Source of the DNA: Fulvia fulva | Lineage: Eukaryota > Ascomycota > Dothideomycetes > Mycosphaerellales > Mycosphaerellaceae | NCBI RefSeq assembly: GCF_020509005.1 | Contig: NC_063012.1 | Location: 6,386,001-6,450,000, forward strand | Length of the DNA stretch: 64,000 nucleotides | Direction of reading: 5' to 3' | Shown here: positions 40,301-51,975 of the stretch, piece after piece | Layout of the letters: the number at the start of each line of letters is the position of its first letter | How positions within the stretch are numbered: the first letter of the stretch is position 1 | Made by a program: the position numbers and the translations under genes | Notes under the pieces: model-generated | What the model saw: the letters and a program-made list of their open reading frames with translations, nothing else | What the model was told of the DNA's origin: nothing | Database searches by the model: none

Positions 40301-41253
40301 GCCTTAGAGTCCCCCTCTCTTCTAGGTGCCTAGGTCCTTTAGGGTATTAAGGGTAATTACGTTGCTTGCTATTAAGTCGAGTACTTTGTCGGCTATAGGG
40401 TGCGGCTATATAAGGCTTTCCTAGGAAGGGTAGTATATATTAAAGTCTCCTACTACGATATAGTACCCTTGTCTCTTAAGCGTACTATCTAGGTGTCTAT
40501 AGACCCTAGGGTAGCGGCTAGACCTCGAGGCTAGCGGTTATATATATAAGTTGTGTTTCTAAGTACTACCTACGTAGAGGGAGGTAATACCTCCCCCGCC
40601 CTCTTCGTCTATATAGTATACTACCTCCTAGTCGGATTCTAGTATGTCCTTACTAATATAGAAGTACGTACGGGGTCTACTATCGCTTCGTAGGTATATC
40701 GTATAGCCTAGTGACTTATAGGTCGTTAGTCTCTTATAGTACGGGTTAATCTATAGCTCCTAGATTATAAGGACGTAGTAGACGCGCGGGTCCGCCTCGT
40801 GTAGGAAATGGTTCTAGACTATATCCTTGCTATAGTTGACGTTATACTAGATAATGCTAAGCGTGTCGAGGCTAGTTATTAGTATCGATAATTATTTCCT
40901 CTATATCGTCCTATATCCTACTGCCCTATACGTCCTAGTCTACGCCTATCGGCTATGTACTAAAGGGGAGCCGGGCCTAGTTAGATTTCCTCGCCGTAGC
41001 TAGTAGAGTACGTAGACTCCCGTACGCCCTAGGTTACGTATCCTTTATATTATTCTTAGCCCTAGGGCGCTTATACCCGACCGCCGCTAGCTAGTTCCGG
41101 TATAGACTAGCCTTATAGTCGCCGTAGAATCTTAGGGCGACGGTTCTATTTATAATTGCCTTGTTTTTCGCTAGTTTCCGCTATAGGCATTCCGCGCTAT
41201 ACGATAGGTAGTACCCCGGACAGTTCGCGTACCGCCTCGTAGCTAATATATAG
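37390..41253 (-). mobile_element. LINE family B copy B3, 3' part (ORF2)
   Basis: This is collinear with copy B1 from its (TAGA)n 3' end through the whole ORF2 region. The reverse transcriptase box FVDD is at 38,819-38,830. It is more RIP-mutated than B1: positions that are CA or TG in B1 are frequently TA here. At 41,253 it is interrupted by LINE A and continues at 46,387. Confidence 0.87.
41238..41253. repeat. Left copy of 16-bp target-site duplication
   Basis: CGTAGCTAATATATAG is repeated exactly at 46,387-46,402. The two copies flank the 5.13-kb LINE A insertion, and the uninterrupted homologous site can be seen in copy B1 at about 12,729-12,745. Confidence 0.93.
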
Positions 41254-44200
41254 ATAGATAGATATTTCATTAAGCTGTTATAGTGCCTTTTGGCCTATAT
41301 AGCTATACTATCTTGCTTTCGTATATATAGAGGGGAAACCGTGTTAGTAAAAACCCCTCCTCCTTCCCGCCTGTCTTTTCCTCCTAGTTGTTATCTTAAT
41401 TTTCCCTTATTAGGGGTACGCTAGTATTATAGGCCTGCCCTAATGACTACCCTATCTGCTACCCCCTAGCTTCCGCCTCTTATCTATCTACTCCTCCGTC
41501 TCGCTAGCGAGGCTAAACTACTAGAGGTATCCCTACTATAGTATCTACCGAGAGATTCGGCGAATGTTACCTTTGTCCCTAATAATTGACTTGTAGTCTC
41601 TCCTTCCCGCTCGGTGCCTCCAATTTCCCCTACCTCTCGCCCACTACGGGCATCGTAGTAGTATATGTTCTAGGTTTTGCGATAGGTAGCTACACTAGTA
41701 GGCTAGGCTATAGATGTCTAGTACGCGTCTTCTAAATAGGTAGGCCCTTAACCTAATATGTTCGGACCTGATTTGGATCGCTATGCTTGCCTCGGCCCTT
41801 GTTAGGTCCCTATATAGCTAGTAATTGTGTCTCTAGAAGGCTCGGAGCGCTATCGGGCCTATTATCTTAGGGGGCTTCTTTTTCTAGTCCTACTCCTATA
41901 GGTAGCTCGCTATCTATTCCGCTAGGCTTTAGGTCTTAGCCTTGCTCCCGCCGGCCTAGCGAGTCCTACGCTCCTCCTCTTTTTGTGCTAGCCATTCGGT
42001 GCTTGTCTATATAGCCGTAAAGGTAGTAAGGTCATCCTCTTTTTGGCTTGTCCTATGTCCGGCCCCTCTCCGGTAGTGGCTTTCTATCTTATTCTTTGCC
42101 TCCTAGATCGTAGTTTGTACTAGGTAACCTATCGTCCTTGCCGCGTATTAAATTCTTATTCCCCGGATGTACTGGCCGATTAGTAGTGTTCCTGTCTCTA
42201 TTTCTACCGTGCTTATTAACGTTGTCTTATATACGCCTAGTACCCTACGTAGGTTGCCTACCTATGTCCTATTTAGGGGTTGCTCTATCCGTTTCGGGAT
42301 CGGCTTGCCTACGCCTCCTATTCCCTAAATCTATGCCCCGTATAGCATAGCTAGTCTAACGATCGCCTTATACATTACTCTTGCCTTGTCGAATGTTGCT
42401 CTCTATATAGATACCGTAAGCCTTTTTATCGAGGCTTTATTAACTTACGCTCGACTCTAGGCTTTCTTAATCTATACATTCTAGCTTAGCTTCGGGTCGA
42501 GCTAGATCCCTAGTACTTGTAGCTCCGCTAATAGCTTAGTCTCGTAGCCTTAGATTCTTACTACCGCCTTTATATTATAGTATGTTCTCGCTTTACTAAA
42601 GTGTATAAGTTAGTACTTTTTAGGGGCGAACCGGGCACTATACTTCTTTGCCTACTCCTCGTATTTCTTATGCCTATCTTTAAGGAGGCGACAGTTCTCT
42701 TCTGTCGAGTCTGACTAGGCTAGGATGTTTATGTTGTCCACGAACCCCGATACTAAGGTTTACGGAGAGGTGAGTAGGGGGATTAGATTAGACATAAATA
42801 TTAGAAACAGGATAGGGGAGAGAATAGATCCCTAAGGTATTCTAGTCTCTACCTTTACCGGGTCGGACGTGTACCTTCCTAGGACTAGGTATGTTATCCG
42901 TTCCTAGAGAAAGGAGTAGACGAACGTCGTTACCTACTAGGGGATACCTTTCTACTATAGGATATGTATTAGCCTTTAGTATAAGACGTTATCGAAGGCT
43001 CCTACGATGTCGAGGGATAGTAAGGACGCCGCTCGGTTCCTACCGTAGTACTAGAGGGTCTGAATTTGCTCCGTAATTAGCTCTATTACTATTAGTGTCG
43101 ATCGCTAGCTTCTTCCCCCTATCTATGTTACTAGGAGTACGTGGTTGTCCTCGGCTAGCTACGTAAGTCTCTAGGCTACTATCTTTTCTAGGACCTTCCC
43201 TATCGTGTTTAGAAGTACGATTAGTCTATACGACTTAGGCTAAGTATAGTCCTCCTTCTATAGCTTACGTAGCACTACTGTCATAGACTCTCTATACGGC
43301 TTCGGGTGATACCCTAGCCGTAGGCACGCGGTAAACAGGTTTGCTAGGCTCGGCGCGATCTCTTCTCTATACTCTTTTAGTAGTATGTTTAGTATCCTGT
43401 CTAGGCCTAGGGCTTTCCGTCCTTTTAGCTTCCTTATAACTCCTGTTACTATATTAGAGCTAACCGCCTAATCTATGTCTAGGGGTTCCGGGTATATACT
43501 CGGGTTGATATCCGTAAGGTCTGCCTCTACTTACGTCGAAAAGAAATAGTCGGCTAATACTTTTGCCTTGCCCCGGGGCGTAGCCTAGGCAATCCCTTCG
43601 CGGTCTACGATTAGGGGGAAGTGAGGGGTTTGCTGCTCTTTAGGTAGTCGTGCCTATTTAGTAAGTCTCTATATCTATTCCGGGTTTTCTATAACGAGCC
43701 CGATCGTCGCTCTCTAGTCCTATAGCTTGTCGCGTCTTATCTATGCCTTCTTCTCTTATGTCGCGCGACATTATTGCTCCTACGTCTCTTAGGTATACTC
43801 CTTCGTCTACTGTCGCCTTACCCTTCTAGCCTCCCTTACCTTCGTAGAGCATTTAGGGGTCTAGAAGGCGTTCTACTACGTTAAGGGCCGGAGTAACGGC
43901 GTATATTGTTCCGCTACTTACTATATGACCGAGGTAATCTGTTCCGCTACTTGATCTAGCTAAGCTGTCGTCTCGAGTTCTCTATACTATAGTAGGTTCG
44001 CTATTAGGAAGCCTCTTATATCGTCCTAGCGTGCCTTCTTCTAGTTCCGGCGTGGTTCGCTTACTAGCTCCTCTATCGCCTTCACCCCTAGCGTCGTTTA
44101 GATAGGGATATAGTCTAAGGAGGCTTCTAGCGCGTAGTTCGGTCGGCATTAGACTAGTCTCTCTTTAAGTTCTCGTAATAGAAAGTATAGGTCGATTGTG

Positions 44201-46386
44201 CTTATACTTGAACGGGCCTTCTACGTCTCTATTCCCTTTAGTATTACTAAGGCCATTCCGTAGCGTACGGTTATATCTAGTAGCTTTTCCCCTAGAAACG
44301 CGTACGGGGGAGTGAATTCGAGTCCCTACCGTAGGTAGTAAAGGTTAAAGTCGCCGAGGAGTACTTACTTTATGTCTTGGCTTAGGGTCCGCTCTAGGTA
44401 GGCGAGGGTTCCTAGTTCCCTACTCGTCCGACCCCGCGGTAGCGGGTTATAAACGTTATAGATCTAGATAGGGCCTTATGTCGTGTCGATCTAGATTGAT
44501 TTTATGTCTCCTAGGTTGCCCTACTACGGTAGTATAACCTTCTACGACTCAAGGTCTATAGTCTTGCTTACGTATATATATGTCCTCGGGATAACGCCTC
44601 GTTAGCCCGCGATTACGGTATAGTATCTCCGGTCATTACAAGTGGCTAGGAGTCCTTCGTAGGGGTTGACCTATAGTTCCTATACCGCGATAACGTGGTG
44701 CCGTAGCGGGTCTAGCTCTTATAGAAAGTGGCGCTAGACCTTGTCCCTACTTTTGTTTACGTTATACTATACGATAGTAATGTCGTCGTATAGTATTATT
44801 CGTTATCCGTAAGGTCTATTTCCGTGCTAACCTACTGTGTCTCCTAAGCCTATATCTCGCTATCCGGCTAGCCCTAGGGCCGCTAGGGCGCCCTAAAGAT
44901 TCGTATTTAGCCTGGTTCGTTAGCGGCCCGGTTAAGGTGTCGAGGCCTACCGGGAGGTAGATACGTTTGCGGTTAGGTTCCCTTGTTCGTCTCTTCTACC
45001 CTCTTCCTTTTGCTCGGTTCGAAGCCCTTATATACGGTAGGTCCCTCCTACTACCGTTAGGGGTACCTAGCTAGTATAGAAATCCTTGCTTGTCTCGCTC
45101 GTTCTTATACTACTATTCTAGTTAGGTATTAGCTTAAATACGCTAGGTGCCTTCTGCCGTAGTATACGTACCTACTCTCCTTTTTTAGGCATTCCCTTCC
45201 CTAGTATAGGCCTACGTAGTAAGGACACCTTAGGGTCTTCTCCCCGTATTTTAGGGCTATATAACCGTACTATTAGTATTAGAAGTATTATAGTACCCTA
45301 TAGCTACTCTAATAGATCTCCGTGTCTATTCTCTCGTAGTTCTAGAATAGCCTATTATCTAGTATCTAGTTAGCTTGTTCCGCTGTCTCTACCTAGATAA
45401 TAAGCGATAAATACGTCTTCTCTTAGTCTACTATCTAATATAACTATACCGCCTTCGTTAGTCGTACTCCTAGAGAGGTGTTCTAGTTCTATACTTAGAG
45501 GTAGGGAAGGTCTTCGACCTTAAATGTCCTAGGGACCCCGTAGGCGATGACGGTATACTGTTAGTAGGAGACTCGTACCGACTTCGCGACTTTAGTAGTC
45601 CACTCCTTATAGGTCTCTAGCTTTCGTCTATTAGACTCTTATACGGTAAAGAGTCTCACTACGCCTATTGCCTCTACCCTCGCTCTAACTACCTCCTTTT
45701 GGCCGATTCTGTCGACAATCTCCTTACTTATTAGGGCTACGATTTCTTGTTTTTCCGCCGGATTAGTAATGTATAGGCGTACCGCCTTGCTTACCTTCGG
45801 AGGGGGTTAATTCTTACCTACTACTACTATTGCCTATATAGTTAGTCTCTAGGCTACTTTCTGTGTTACTTGTTAGATTGTTTTCGGGATTTGGTATAAT
45901 AGCGCTTTTAGCGCTCCTAGTAGCTATGCTATAGTGTTCTTATATGTCCGGGCTAGGTGTTCGCTATCCCCTAGTAAGTCTTCCGCCTCCGTATATAGGG
46001 TCGTCCACGCTATATTGTTTGTCGTTAGCCTCTACTTTCTATATAGTAGGCCTTAGCTTGTGTCCTAGGTTTTTCCTTGGTCTGTTCCCCGGTTTGACTC
46101 TTAGTGTAGAGTGTTCGTAAGGCTATGGCTCTCGTTAGTTGCTATCCTTCGCTACTATTCGGGGTCGCGCTTCCTAATTAGGCAGTTGTCCTCCGCAACT
46201 CCGCAACTCTAGGGTCTGCCTTTAGGGGAACGGAACCTCAGTTTTAGGGTTCTTTGTACCACGATTACGCCGCCGCTAGCGTAGGCGGGTCGCTACTACT
46301 TGAGTGGATTGCTCGCCTTAATAAGGGCTGTCGAATAAATAGTCCTCGTCCGCTATAGGTACGCGGTAAAAAATCCGTTGTCCTAC
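41254..46386 (-). mobile_element. Full-length Tad1-like LINE family A, minus strand, nested in LINE B3
   Basis: A 5.13-kb non-LTR retrotransposon with a 16-bp target duplication. Right to left: 5' leader; ORF1 (about 46.0-45.15 kb) ending in a zinc-knuckle region; ORF2 with endonuclease start YNVNKSRDKV (about 44.77 kb), reverse transcriptase (about 43.6-42.7 kb) whose catalytic box reads FVDN at 42,733-42,744 (one Asp lost), and a C-terminal region with LEHILLRCP and RGNWRHRAGRRDYKSI (about 41.65 kb). The 3' end has a (TAGA)n tract. It retains more CA and TG than its host LINE, so it is the younger insertion. Stops are at Gln/Trp positions. Confidence 0.92.
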
Positions 46387-47436
46387 CGTAGCTAATATAT
46401 AGTCCCTAGATATATAGTCTCCTATATAGTTCGAGTAGGCCTACTTATTTATATACGTATAGATTTGGTGTCTATACTATTAGTCTTTGAAGTATTAGAG
46501 GATACGAAAGGATAAGGAGTACTTTTCTACTATCTTAAGGCTATATTACTAGATCAGGCCTTATTCTATTAATAGATCCGCCGCTTTCGCGTCTTATAGC
46601 TATACTATTAGCGCCGAGGCCTTCTTGCCTTCTAGCTATTTCCTATAGAGCCAAGTCGCCTTCTAGATTAGAGAGTTAAGAGTGACCGGGTTGTCCTCTT
46701 AGAGAGTACGTAGGTAACCCTAGTTAGTAGGGTCGAACTCCTTAGGTATATCGTAGACTAGGATCGTATATTACTTTGTTAAGACCTTTCCTAATACCGT
46801 AACCTTAGATACCTACTATAGCTATACCTTTAGGTACCTCCTAGTAGTAGTAGAGCTAGTATAGATCTATAGAGTACCGTTAGACTATTAGTTCACTACG
46901 ACTACCCCTAGTTAATTAATTCGTTAGGCGAACCCCTTATTCGATAGCTTCGTAACTTCGGCCTAGTCTTCCTTTACTATAATACGGATCGTAACTATAT
47001 CGTACGTTAGGCGGGGGCCTAGTATCGATTCCGCGACCGATACCTAGCTATAGGGGTATTGATTCCGGGTAGCCTTATTAATCGTCTAAGACGTCGTTAT
47101 TATTTCTTATTACCCTCGGTAATACGATAGTATAAGCGCCGTACGTAGCTAAGTAATTATTACCTATAGAGACCGGTATAGGAGCTAATCCTTAGTTTCT
47201 ATACTTTTTACGTCCTCTATAAGTTACTACTAGTTTTTTAGGGGAGCTTCGCCTATAGAGCCGTAGGCGCCGGTAGTACCGTAGTCTAGGCTACTATTAC
47301 CTAGGAGTTGCCTAATATAGCTAGGTACCTCCGCGGCGCGTAGAGCTAAAGAAATAGGGTAAAGAGAACTTTAAGCTATCTAAATTAAATAAGGTAGAAC
47401 TCCCTTAATTCTAGGGGTAGTAGCCTACTTTATAGA
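46387..47436 (-). mobile_element. LINE family B copy B3, 5' part (ORF1)
   Basis: This resumes copy B3 after the nested LINE A and is collinear with B1 12,731-13,779. It encodes ORF1 including the C-terminal zinc-knuckle region (about 46,500-46,410), where remaining Cys codons of B1 are converted to Tyr. Identity with B1 ends around TATAGATCGTTA at 47,436. Confidence 0.87.
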
Positions 47437-48655
47437 TCGTTAGAATAGCCTTAATAAGGGCTTTCGAATATATTGTGTTTAGCGATAGCGCCTCCTTTAA
47501 GGTCTAAAGACCTATTCGCTTATCTTCCGTATATCCGTAGATATATATAGGGAATCTAGAACGAGCGCTAGGAGAAAGACGAAAGGTACCTAAACGGGTA
47601 ACTACTACGGCGACGAGCGTACCGATAAGAAGACGAGGTAGCGGCGAAGATAGGAACTATTAGCCGAGATAGAGTAATACTCTTCCGAGCCCTTACCCGC
47701 CTATAGGTAATAGTCGCGATACTACTCCGCTCGAAATATATTAGGCTTAAGGACTATCTATATTACCGAAAGGTACCGGGAGTAGATAGTAGCCTATATA
47801 AATATAGACGTGTTTAGACGCCGAAATACGTCGTACTATTCTACCTACGCTTTATAGAAGCCCGGTAGGTAATACGCCTCGAGACTAGGGCTATAGACTT
47901 CTAATATATAATAGGTATAGCGCGTAGGATATAAGTAGCGGTACGAATAGTAATACGGACCGGCCTACTATAGTAGTTCTAGATAGCGGGTAAGAGAGTA
48001 GTAAGAATAGGGGAGATAGCCTAGGAGAAAGAGCTCTAGGAAGCCTTCGAAGGCGCCCTACCTATAGATATAGTAGAACTCCGGTAGTACCGACGACTAC
48101 GTAGGCGGGTAGACCGTAGCCTATAGCGACCCCGAGCGTAGGAGGAATAGCAATAGGAGTACTAATAGAGTATAGGAGCCCGGAAGGGTCGACTCGTCGT
48201 CTACTCGACGGCCAGCTCGTTTTCCGCTCGACGGTCGACCTATCGCCTACTTAATAGACGACCCGCCTCTACTAATAGTCGACCTATTATCTATTCGATA
48301 GTCGGCTAGCTACTAATACTCGTTCCTAGGTACCGGGTAGATTAGTACTCCGGGGCGGCTGACTACCTAGTGCTCACCGCTTCTAGTATAACAGATTGAC
48401 TAATAAGTAATAGAGAGAACTTACTAATATCTAAAGAGGGTTTTTCCCCGTACGACGGATTTCCCCTCTCTCTTTCTTAATAGCCCCCGGCCTCGTAGAT
48501 CTTTTAGGAGCTAGATAGTTATTATGAATATATTTATTAATTTATATAGGTTACTATAAGAAAGGAGAAATATTTAGGCTATAGATAATATATTATTTCT
48601 TCTATCTACTACTATAAGATATAGAGGGTATTTCCCTTAAAGGGTAGTACGCTAA
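47437..48655. other. Unclassified RIP-degraded sequence at the edge of the repeat block
   Basis: This stretch still shows the RIP signature. The first 25 bp share a GCCTTAATAAGGGCT-TCGAATA motif with the 5' end of LINE A (46,315-46,338). On the plus strand one frame is open except for TAG codons between about 47.64 and 48.2 kb and would give a Gln/Arg/Ser-rich protein that I do not recognise. A cluster of GTCGAC/TCGAC motifs lies at 48,190-48,300. The last 170 bp are AT-rich. No repeat partner is present in the window. Confidence 0.4.
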
Positions 48656-49126
48656 GAGTGGTCCGAGCGTTTCACCCTCGGAGGGTGTCACGCCGGAGTA
48701 GTGTCACGCTAGTGACGTCACACGCTACCTCTCTACCATCTTCGCCATTAAAGTCGCGCAGCTGTCGACAGAGCATCCGAGAGGGGCCCGGGCGCGAACT
48801 CGGCGCCGGGAGCCGGGGGAGAATCGCGGTCAAGTCATTCCATCAGTAAGAGCCATCCACGCCATCGAGATATCAAACCTTGCGCTACATGTACCTTCTC
48901 TGCGCAAGACGGGAAGTACCTCCTAGACTGTAGGCCAACACCTTCATATCGCAATCTCTGCTTTCACTTGAAGCCTCTCGCATCGGTCACTACTTTGCAC
49001 AACTCCACACAGCCCACTCCCCCTCGACTTTGCACCAGAGACACACGCCATCGGCAACCTTGGAAATTGCGGGCACGAAAGCCAGTTCAACAATATGTGT
49101 GGACTCAAGACCCAAGATGAGTGCAC
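48656..49126. other. Intergenic region upstream of the SDR gene; edge of normal composition
   Basis: Composition switches abruptly here from TA-rich RIP sequence to normal, CA/TG-containing sequence. It contains a small imperfect palindrome GTGTCACGCTAGTGACGTCAC (about 48,698-48,720, containing a TGACGTCA site). A short open frame at 48,658-48,849 has no family resemblance. The rest probably holds the SDR promoter. Confidence 0.5.
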
Positions 49127-50219
49127 ATGGAAGCTGACATACATAGGGCTGTCAACAACGAAGGTCGAGGACGACTAGCAGGCAAGAATGCTATCATTAC
49201 CGGCGCAGCAGGGTAAGTTATTCAACAAGAACATCCCACCGTCAACATCAGCTTCGATGGCATCGACATCAAACCGTCTCGAGTGGCTGGCCACGAGCGC
49301 CTGGGAATCGTGACTCTCATCATATGTGCTCACGTGATGTTAGGCCTGCCATGAAGAGCTTCGCTAACTTGAACGCAGAGGCATTGGTCTGGAAACGACC
49401 ATCCTTTTCCTGTGCGAGGGTGCTAATGTCATGATGACTGACATCTCGGAGCCTGCACTGGAAAAGGCCATTGCAAAGGCTAAGGAACTTGTACCCAACG
49501 CAACTGGCAAAATCGCCACCTCCAAGGTTGATGTATCCAAGGAGGCCGATGTCAAAGCTGTGGTCGAGAAGCTGGACCCTTGGGGCGGCTTGGACATCAT
49601 CTTCAACAATGCCGGTATCATGCACGCTGATGACGCAGGTATGTGTATAGCGAGTGTCAAGTTGATTCTCTCGGGTAAGCTAACACCCTTCGCAGACGCA
49701 GTTGACACATCGGAGAAGATCTGGGACTTCACTATGGACATCAACGTCAAGGGTGTGTGGTTTGGCAGCAAGCACGCTGTTCTCGCATTCCGCAAGAACA
49801 AGAAGACCAAGGGCAGTGTCATCAACACTGCCTCCATCGTCGCGCTAGTTGGCTCTGCCACTCCACAATTGGCATACACGGCATCCAAGGGTGCTGTTCT
49901 AGCCATGACCCGCGAGCTGGCCATTGTTCACGCTCGCGAGGGCTTCCGATTCAACGCACTCTGCCCGGCTCCCCTCAACACACCACTGCTTCAAGACTGG
50001 CTGGGCGATGATCAGGCCAAGCGCCACCGCCGTGAAGTGCACTTCCCCAGTGGACGCTTCGGAGAGGCCATCGAGCAAGCACAGGCTGTCTTGTTTCTGG
50101 CTAGCGACGAGAGCAGCTTCGTCAACGGCACGGACTTTGTTGTCGATGGAGGCATGACCAAGGCTTATGTCACACCTGAAGGACCTGCTACCCAGCCACC
50201 CAAGAACTTGGCCCGGTAA
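49127..50219 (+). CDS. Short-chain dehydrogenase/reductase, 3 exons, 289 aa
   Basis: A classical SDR: an NAD(P)-dependent oxidoreductase acting on an unknown alcohol or ketone. I propose exons 49,127-49,212, 49,379-49,638 and 49,696-50,219. The start ATG at 49,127 is the one in frame with RLAGKNAIITGAAG, which supplies the dinucleotide-binding motif TGAAGGIG (residues 25-32) once intron 1 (GTAAGT...CAG) is removed. Other motifs: NNAG (105-108), the catalytic Asn in DINVKG (132), Ser162, and YTASK with Tyr176 and Lys180. The C-terminus has SSFVNGTDFVVDGG, the family's usual end. Intron 2 (57 bp, GTATGT, branch GCTAAC) is a multiple of three and has no stop. The tetrad is complete and I see no damage, so it should be active. 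The substrate cannot be told from sequence. Confidence 0.9.
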
Positions 50220-50751
50220 AGGTAGATGCCACGCAGAGCAGAGACTGTAGCGGCGGTTGTGTAGACCCAGCAGACTCTGTGGTCACAGGATCGCCGCTCA
50301 TCTGTAACGATTCAGCTGATGGGTATAACGATGAATAGATAAGATTAGACCATGATGCTCAAGCTTTCGGGACATTGTGTTTGCGTGTCATAACGCTGTC
50401 TGATCAAGGTCGTGCTTTCCGCTCACCCAACAGCCAGGTTTCAACAATGCTCGTGGCATAGGGATTGAACAACATGGCACCAATAGATGCCACTTGCCAC
50501 CTTCATGCCGGAAGTCAACGTTGCAACCAAGAATTGATACTCGGCGACCTCCACTGTGTGCCTAGTCACTGGAGACAGGGCTTGTGCCACGGACTCTTTT
50601 CAACCAAACGAGGCCGAGATTCGATATAGCAGTGCTAACATATACTACACAGCATGGCGTACAGACTTCCTCCGATCTCCCAAGGTCTCGGGTCCGCATT
50701 GAAGAGTACGACACCTTGCTCAACCTCGTCGTTGGGATCATCTGGAAGCGT
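50220..50751. other. Intergenic region between two convergent genes
   Basis: 532 bp between the stop codons of the plus-strand SDR and the minus-strand GST. It must hold both 3' untranslated regions. I see no coding signal or RNA gene. Confidence 0.6.
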
Positions 50752-51975
50752 CTATTTCTTAGCGTCATCCTTCATGCCCTGCTGAATCCAAGCCTTGCTC
50801 GCTGCTGCATGCTTTTCCATCGCGTCTTTGTCAGCTAGCAGCTCCTTCATCCTGTATGGATCGGGAACGTTGGCTCCTGTGCATGAGATCAGAGTCTGCA
50901 GATTCGCAGTGCACGCTCAATTGTTAGCTTACCCTTCTGCAATGCCGGTCTCGACCAAAGCCGTTCCTCCCAAGCCTTGAGATTTGGGAACTCCTCGATG
51001 TTGATGCCTGCCCAACCTGCGGCACTAACCCAGCCCCTACAGTAAGAAGGGTGTTAGCCATGCTCAAGACCCACGTGACAGTGTCTTCGACGATGGAGGA
51101 CCGCGTGGATATGCGCTGCACGATGCACTCCATGTACACCATAGTTTCAGACACTGCTCGACGTCTGGTACCCTTCAGAAACGTACCAGTGGGCAATGTC
51201 GGCAATCGTTAGCTTGTTATCAACGAGATACTCATAGTTGTTGTCCTTTAGATGCGTGTCCAGAACGCCATATAATCGTCGAGTCTCGTTCTGGTACCTG
51301 TTGACGCCATACTCTATGTGTTCTGGAGCGTACTGCGAGCAATATCAGCAAAAGAGGCCACGACGGCGAGGAGCGACGGACACGGGTAAAATGGTTGGCT
51401 TGCCCCTGCATCGGACCAACACCGCTGTTCATAAAAAAGATCCAGCTAGTCATCTGTAACAGATTAGCCCAGTCCATGATACCATGACAGCAATATATAC
51501 CTCTACGTGCTCTCGTGTTCCTGCCGGAAAGCTGATTTTGTGGTCCTTGTCATATCTTTCGACAAGGTACTGCACTGCGTATTTGCCATGAAATCAGTCC
51601 CTCCATATCCAGGCTCAAGAGGTGGTGACAACACGTACTGATACTTCCGCTTTCGAAAACTCTAATGGGCTTTCCGTCAGTGAAGGTGTCAGTCAAAGCT
51701 GGAATGCGTCCATTGGGATTGACTGTGCGAATTCATCAGTCTTTCAAGCGTCTCACAACACTCGCATGCCCAGCTCACTGTCCAGGAACCACTGCTCTTT
51801 CTGGGTGTTCTTCGAGATGTCAATCTTGGTGAACTCGTAAGGCAAGCTGTGTCGTGGTTCAGTCAGAGCGTGCAATGGAAGTGGCTCAAGCAACTGATTA
51901 CCCTAGCTCCTCGAGTGTGATGGAGATCTTGATGCCATTGGGCGTCTGAGTTGTGTAAAGATGAATGTTAGACAT
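50752..51975 (-). CDS. Glutathione S-transferase, Ure2p-like, 8 exons, 248 aa
   Basis: A cytosolic glutathione S-transferase of the fungal Ure2p-like type, which conjugates or reduces electrophiles with glutathione. Proposed exons, 5' to 3' on the minus strand: 51,975-51,902; 51,846-51,779; 51,722-51,639; 51,574-51,501; 51,453-51,382; 51,332-51,187; 51,036-50,933; 50,876-50,752. They join in frame to 248 residues. The thioredoxin-fold N-domain (residues 1-85) has TTQTPNGIKISITLEELG, NPNGRIPAL (49-57) and the glutathione-contacting VFESGSI (Glu71-Ser72). The helical C-domain has the family block FFMNSGVGPMQGQANHF and the capping-box motif LTIADIAHW. The fifth intron uses a GTCCGT donor, which is unusual and the weakest junction. 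No stops or frameshifts: apparently intact. Its promoter faces the helicase element. Confidence 0.9.

Noticed and set aside
49364..49924. 186-codon minus-strand frame opposite the SDR gene
   Set aside because: Antisense shadow of a well-supported coding region.
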